Shown here in pieces: positions 5,946 through 9,099 of a stretch of DNA of 9,099 nt. A program made the translations under genes and the position numbers. The stretch's first letter is position 1. The number at the start of each line of letters is the position of its first letter. The notes below the pieces were generated by a model. That model was given only the letters and a program-made list of their open reading frames with translations. It did no database searches and was not told where the DNA came from. Origin of the DNA: JAQBDA01 sp041301185 (lineage in GTDB: Bacteria; Chloroflexota; Anaerolineae; Anaerolineales; UBA4823); assembly GCA_041301185.1 (NCBI GenBank), contig JBFYSV010000142.1, positions 1 through 9,099 of the forward strand, in the 5' to 3' direction.

Positions 5946-6833
5946 CTATGGGGTGAAATCGTGTGCCCAAATATTGTATGTGACATTTACTGAAAACAAT
6001 TCGGGTGGAATCGGATAGTAAAATGCCGTATTATTATCATCTGCAAAGGGACTATAACTTATTCCTCCTGTTGCGATTGATCCAGCACTGACAGAAAATC
6101 CAGACAGAGCATCTCGCATTTCTTCCCCAGATAAAGGATGATTCCCTGTAAAAATGGTTCCTGGTTCAATGCCTAAAGATACAACGGGAAGAAGAGATTT
6201 TCCTACCGATAGCTGACCGCCAAAATAGAAATTTCCTTGATAATCATACGTGAAGTTAACATTGACACTCGTTAATTTAACTGCCATACATAAAAATGAC
6301 GCTGTAAAAGCACACATTTCCATCGCAACCCCTGAAAATGCTATCGGTAGACCTATTTCGGGAGCAAATGTAAATATAGCCGCACCTATTCCCGTAACAA
6401 TGGTGGGAATATCAACTCCTATCGACACAGATATGAAATCGTTGCAGTATCCATAATTATTGTTAAAGTCATAACATCTTCTCCCGTAATTATTGCTCTC
6501 GTCACTTCCTATAGGCTCTGTTGGAATAGAAGATGAGTCACCCTCAGTTCTTCGATATTGCATTCTACATTGTGTAGAATCGCTACCAAGTTTACATGGG
6601 TCAATAGTGGCAGGAAGGGGAGGTGGCTTGACAGGGTTACATCCACCAGGAAGTACATTGCAGGCTATATGCCCAGTGGGATCGTTATAGCGTAAGGGAT
6701 TATTTACAACATACGCGTACCGATTCCACACCTGTGGATTCCCCGCATCGGAAATGATCGTGTCGGGTTGGGTGAAGCGGTACACATATGGATCATTATG
6801 TTGACCGCGGTCCTGCAGTTTTGAGGTTGTCAA
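5946..6833 (-). CDS. RHS cassette B: RHS-core fragment with Gly/aromatic beta-rich tip
   Basis: A 295-residue unit. Residues 1-12 (from TTG 6833) are the array leader TTSKLQDRGQHN, and 13-55 are a divergent RHS core (DPYVYRFTQPD, VWNRYAYVVNNPLRYNDPTGH at 36-55). A Cys- and Pro-rich linker follows, then a hydrophobic stretch (about 143-185). The C-terminal domain, about 190-288, is rich in Gly and aromatics (DYQGNFYFGGQLSVGK at 197-212; SGFSVSAGSIATGGISYSP at 244-262). This domain aligns by eye with residues 416-518 of the cassette A protein, in the same order of motifs, so the two tips are homologous. The alternating pattern suggests a beta-sheet or barrel-like fold; no catalytic residues were recognised. 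TTG with no Shine-Dalgarno is a doubtful start, so expression as drawn is uncertain. Confidence 0.75.
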   Translation of the reverse strand: MTTSKLQDRGQHNDPYVYRFTQPDTIISDAGNPQVWNRYAYVVNNPLRYNDPTGHIACNVLPGGCNPVKPPPLPATIDPCKLGSDSTQCRMQYRRTEGDSSSIPTEPIGSDESNNYGRRCYDFNNNYGYCNDFISVSIGVDIPTIVTGIGAAIFTFAPEIGLPIAFSGVAMEMCAFTASFLCMAVKLTSVNVNFTYDYQGNFYFGGQLSVGKSLLPVVSLGIEPGTIFTGNHPLSGEEMRDALSGFSVSAGSIATGGISYSPFADDNNTAFYYPIPPELFSVNVTYNIWAHDFTP

Positions 6834-6840
6834 GGTGCGG
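6669..6840 (-). repeat. RHS-core repeat unit B with leader extension
   Basis: The most divergent copy (TIISDAGNPQVWNRYAYVVNN). Its leader extension on the minus strand runs from GCACCTTGACAACC through CTGCAGGACCGCGGTCAACA to the shared AATGATCC. GACCGCGGTC is a perfect 10-bp palindrome in this copy only. Confidence 0.8.
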
Positions 6841-7068
6841 GAAAATACCTAGAACAATAACCTGTTTCTATAGTGATAAAAAGATCCCTGGCAAACTTAA
6901 TTTATTTATCAACGCCTCTGAAGACGGGAAATGCATTATAAGATCTAAGATGCATTCTTATATCCAATACCCATACATTATTCGGAGCACAATAATCAAG
7001 GCAAGATGAATAGAATTCAGATAGGGTGCCTATAGTTGTATCATAAACCATATGATTATTAAAACGGT
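6834..7068. other. Inter-cassette gap upstream of cassette B
   Basis: Apart from the last bases of repeat B (to 6840) this 235-bp stretch is AT-rich and holds no convincing gene. It shares AGATCCCTGG (6882-6891) with the same side of repeat D (4434-4443). It also contains a TATAAGA/TCTTATA inverted repeat (6937-6962) without a T-tract. Confidence 0.45.
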
Positions 7069-7317
7069 CTACCAAAAAAATATCATCATATAAGCCATTA
7101 CCAAGATCAGTATAAATACTAGACCGAATATGATTCTAGGCAACCAAATATAATGTGGATTTTCAATTATCTTCCAAACTTCCTTCAATGATGGGATAGC
7201 CTTCTCGATTATTGCACCTTCACCCAGCTTAATAAATTGCTTAAATATATTTGGAAAGAACCAAACCCAAATATTCAACAGAAAAATGAATAGAATGACT
7301 AAATATAGCACTATCAT
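7069..7317 (-). CDS. Small 2-helix membrane protein, putative immunity partner of cassette A
   Basis: An 82-residue protein with hydrophobic helices at about 1-22 (MIVLYLVILFIFLLNIWVWF) and 59-81, separated by a soluble, Lys/Glu-rich stretch (KLGEGAIIEKAIPSLKEVWK). Its ATG overlaps the TGA of the RHS gene as ATGA, and AAGGAG lies 7 nt upstream inside the RHS reading frame, so translation is coupled to the tip. Strongly AT-rich compared with the RHS core just before it. No known family recognised. Coupled tip/membrane-protein pairs fit effector-immunity organisation, but this is inference. Confidence 0.85.
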   Translation of the reverse strand: MIVLYLVILFIFLLNIWVWFFPNIFKQFIKLGEGAIIEKAIPSLKEVWKIIENPHYIWLPRIIFGLVFILILVMAYMMIFFW

Positions 7318-8906
7318 CTACTCGCTCCTTCGATCTGATTCACAAACTTACTTAGGTTAAACGAGTATGTCCAAGCCCCTCCTGCTTGAGGCACTCCTAA
7401 TCCAATTTCAAAAGCAGTCTTTTTACCTGATAGGGAATAATTGGCGCCCAGGTACATAATCGGTACTAAAAATCCCTGAAGCGAGTTTCCAGTTAAGAAG
7501 CTCTCTATAAATGCTTTTTCTCCCTTATCATCTTCAGGCAATTGATTACCATCAAAGCGCCCTTCCACAATGGAAAAGCTTACCCCAAGAACATTCTTAC
7601 CCGCATCTAAACCAATGCCCACATACCATTGATCAAACTGATCTACCGCTAGACTTATGTGCCAACCTACAACTGTGCCTGTAATTGAATTTGGTATTGC
7701 TGTCCCAAATGTAGCCATATAATATTCGAGATATTCACCAACGCAGCCAATCTCTAGATCCGGACACCAAGAATTATCATCCCATAGTTTGTCTAAGGCT
7801 TGTGGTGCAGAGGAAGGTTCATCTACTTCTCTTAGTACTAAACCATCTTCAAGTGGTTCTGGATAATTTCCAACAATACTAGGATCGACTATTTTTACTA
7901 AGTCATACACCGAATTACTTGGTGGAATTCTCCCCTCGCATGTTGGAGTTGGATCTTCTGGATCCGAGCACATGTGCCCAGTGGGATCGTTGTACCTCAC
8001 CGGGTTGTTGAGCACATAGGCATACCGGTCCAGGCTCTGCGGGGCATACAGGTTGGGCACCAGGCTGTCTGGTTGGGTAAACCTGTACACATAAGGATCA
8101 TAGAACCGCGCCTTGTAGTCCATCAGCCCCAGCGAGTAGGCGTTCTGCTGCGCATCCAGGTTGCGCTGCCCGGTGTACCCGAAATCCGTGTCGGTGATCA
8201 GCGCGCCAACATCCTCCCGCACCAGCCCAAAGGGCAGGTATCGGCTTTGCGAGACGAGGTCGCCGGTTTCATCGGTGACCCCCACCACCGAGCCCAAGTG
8301 GTCGGTCAGCAAGTAGAACCGCTCCCCGTCCTCCTCCATAGCGATCACCTGCCCTCCGAAAGCGTAGTATTTGCAGATGGTCTCCGTGCTTCCATCCGTC
8401 TCCACTTCGTACGCGCCACCGAAGAAGTAGTAGGTTGTTAAGGTGCCGCTGCCGTCAGTATACTCCTGTTTGACGCGCGAGCCGTCGCCATCGTAGGTGA
8501 AGGTCCAGGCAGCCAGGGTGGTTCCGGGCTCGGCGCAGGTACCGCTCACCAACCAGGCAGCGGAGAAGCGGTTTTCGTCATTGTAGAATTGCAGGTAGGT
8601 GCTGCCATTCTCCACGCGGCAGGTCTGGTTCCCCGCCTCATCGTAGGCGTAGGTATCAATGGCGGTCGTTTCCCCCTCCCGCACCACCACGCTGACGGCG
8701 TGCGGGTGCTCAGCGGAATAGGTGTAACTGGCACGGGTGTAACCCGGGTCGGGAGTGGCGGTTGGCTCCGGCACGGTGTATTCGATGACCAGTTCTGGAC
8801 GGTAAGCAGCAGTGGCGTGATCGGAGGATGCGAAGCCATAGGAGGCGTTCGACTCGCTCGTCATGCGCAGGATGAGGCCCTGGTTGTTCCAGGCGCCGCT
8901 CACCAT
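7314..8906 (-). CDS. 5'-truncated RHS-repeat protein with C-terminal tip (cassette A)
   Basis: This 530-residue protein begins in the last strands of a DNRLRE-like carbohydrate-associated domain (WNNQGLIL, then RPELVIEYTVPE), followed by the linker PEPTATPDPG. RHS/YD-repeat sequence follows: TYAYDEAGNQTCRV (85-98), WTFTYDGDGSRVKQEYTDGSG (134-154, split by ordinary RHS spacing), and the core YLLTDHLGSVVGVTD (198-212). The RHS-associated core runs through RFYDPYVYRFTQPD (267-280) to RYNDPTGH (304-311). The tip (312-530) has a polar linker and a Gly/aromatic domain (DQFDQWYVGIGLDAGKNVLG, 422-441; GVPQAGGAWTYSFNL, 504-518) shared with cassette B. An in-frame TAA sits five codons before the ATG, and the secretion-bearing N-terminus of a normal RHS protein is absent. 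The GC-rich core switches to AT-rich DNA after DPTGH. It is therefore a fragment, possibly expressed by coupling to the recombinase stub upstream. Confidence 0.85.
   Translation of the reverse strand: MVSGAWNNQGLILRMTSESNASYGFASSDHATAAYRPELVIEYTVPEPTATPDPGYTRASYTYSAEHPHAVSVVVREGETTAIDTYAYDEAGNQTCRVENGSTYLQFYNDENRFSAAWLVSGTCAEPGTTLAAWTFTYDGDGSRVKQEYTDGSGTLTTYYFFGGAYEVETDGSTETICKYYAFGGQVIAMEEDGERFYLLTDHLGSVVGVTDETGDLVSQSRYLPFGLVREDVGALITDTDFGYTGQRNLDAQQNAYSLGLMDYKARFYDPYVYRFTQPDSLVPNLYAPQSLDRYAYVLNNPVRYNDPTGHMCSDPEDPTPTCEGRIPPSNSVYDLVKIVDPSIVGNYPEPLEDGLVLREVDEPSSAPQALDKLWDDNSWCPDLEIGCVGEYLEYYMATFGTAIPNSITGTVVGWHISLAVDQFDQWYVGIGLDAGKNVLGVSFSIVEGRFDGNQLPEDDKGEKAFIESFLTGNSLQGFLVPIMYLGANYSLSGKKTAFEIGLGVPQAGGAWTYSFNLSKFVNQIEGASR
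7325..7330 (-). promoter_or_regulatory. Shine-Dalgarno for the cassette A partner gene
   Basis: AAGGAG on the minus strand with a 7-nt spacer to ATG 7317, embedded in the last codons of the RHS gene. It is the best ribosome site in the array. Confidence 0.7.
7939..8101 (-). repeat. RHS-core repeat unit A
   Basis: Covers codons for DPYVYRFTQPD through DPTGH plus MCSDPEDPTPTC. It is the copy inside the truncated RHS gene and lacks the leader extension that the other four copies carry; upstream is ordinary RHS sequence (KARFY). Confidence 0.85.
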
Positions 8907-9013
8907 CTGTTGGATGGCGCTTTATGAAGGTCGTAACCATAATCGCGCCAGGTGCGGGCTCCTGGACTTCGCCAGTGGACCCAGTTGACATATCGCTCGA
9001 TTTCCGCTAGCAT
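8900..9013 (-). pseudogene. N-terminal stub of a probable tyrosine recombinase/integrase
   Basis: ATG 9013 starts a 37-codon frame: IERYVNWVHWRSPGARTWRD then YGYDLHK, after which six unrelated residues (APSNRW) lead to TGA at 8900-8902. The pattern fits the first helices of the SAM-like core-binding domain of phage-type tyrosine recombinases (a 'Y-x3-V-x-W ... T-x-R-x-Y-x-x-D-L' run). The rest of that protein and its catalytic Arg/His/Tyr residues are missing. Homology to the recombinase family ends at about 8927, where RHS sequence begins in another frame. The TGA overlaps the RHS start codon within ATGGTGA. With so few residues the family call is moderate. Confidence 0.55.
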
Positions 9014-9020
9014 AAGATCA

Positions 9021-9025
9021 TCTCC
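9021..9025 (-). promoter_or_regulatory. Shine-Dalgarno of the recombinase stub
   Basis: GGAGA on the minus strand precedes ATG 9013 by 8 nt (spacer ATGATCTT). It indicates that the stub keeps an authentic gene start. Bases 9026-9099 upstream show no promoter I can support and no other gene. Confidence 0.6.
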
Positions 9026-9099
9026 GGGAATAAGTTGATATTACTTGGATATGAATTGATTCTACACACTACGGGTCATGATGCTCACGGATCGAGAAG

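Noticed and set aside
5582..5986. Longer 134-residue version of the cassette B partner starting at 5986
   Set aside because: It adds a polar 24-residue N-terminus overlapping the tip gene and lacks a ribosome site, whereas ATG 5914 is preceded by GGAGG.
6937..6962. TATAAGA/TCTTATA inverted repeat as a terminator
   Set aside because: Short, AT-only stem without a T-tract; could arise by chance in AT-rich DNA.
3243..8101. CRISPR or integron-like interpretation of the repeated segments
   Set aside because: Repeats are about 150-230 bp, protein-coding and about 1 kb apart; no short regular spacers, no attC-like folded sites and no integron integrase were seen.
7974..8441. 155-residue plus-strand frame
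   Set aside because: Antisense shadow of the RHS core; the minus-strand frame has clear RHS motifs.
2937..9013. Genomic island integrated into the tRNA-Ile2 gene
   Set aside because: A tRNA next to an array with a recombinase stub is suggestive, but I found no duplicate of the tRNA 3' end (GGTTCGACTCCATCCGGG) elsewhere in the window, and the stub is at the wrong end to judge.

Overview
The window looks like bacterial chromosome, most likely from the Chloroflexota (Anaerolineae-like). The clues are a TPR-like N-terminus of the 'EAWLGLGL-x-LED / RLDPGNLEA' type on a transporter permease, and an RHS protein with a PEPTATPDPG linker. This placement rests on pattern memory, not a search. Three blocks with different histories can be told apart.

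Left block (1-2713, minus strand, GC-rich): two permease genes of an OppBC/DppBC-type peptide/nickel ABC importer. The OppB-like gene comes first and the OppC-like gene follows 30 bp later behind its own Shine-Dalgarno. The OppC-like protein is unusual. It has an N-terminal TPR-like region, then a normal permease domain, then an extra membrane helix and what looks like the start of a PQQ-type beta-propeller that runs off the left edge.

Middle block (2714-3061): a compact divergent promoter region serves the permease operon on one strand and two tRNA genes on the other. The tRNAs are tRNA-Gly(UCC) and a CAU tRNA whose anticodon arm and acceptor stem match tRNA-Ile2. A rho-independent terminator with an alternative longer fold closes the tRNA unit.

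Right block (3093-9013, all minus strand): an array of RHS C-terminal cassettes. Read in the direction of transcription it starts with a 37-codon stub of a probable tyrosine recombinase. Its stop codon overlaps the start of a 5'-truncated RHS gene (530 aa). Four further units follow, each beginning with the same RHS-core segment (DPYVYRFTQPD ... NRYAYVLNNPLRYNDPTGH) and then switching to an unrelated or distantly related tip. Four of the five tips are followed at once by a small, AT-rich gene for a 2-3 helix membrane protein with its own ribosome binding site. The fifth unit is broken just before the DPTGH motif and has no partner gene.

The tips fall into two architectural pairs. Two share a glycine/aromatic beta-rich domain. 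Two end in a proline-rich stretch plus a two-helix hydrophobic hairpin. The simplest reading is a silent reservoir of polymorphic-toxin-like RHS tips with membrane immunity proteins. The conserved 120-230 bp segment would be the homology through which tips are exchanged. Toxicity and immunity are inferences from arrangement; no catalytic toxin motif was recognised.
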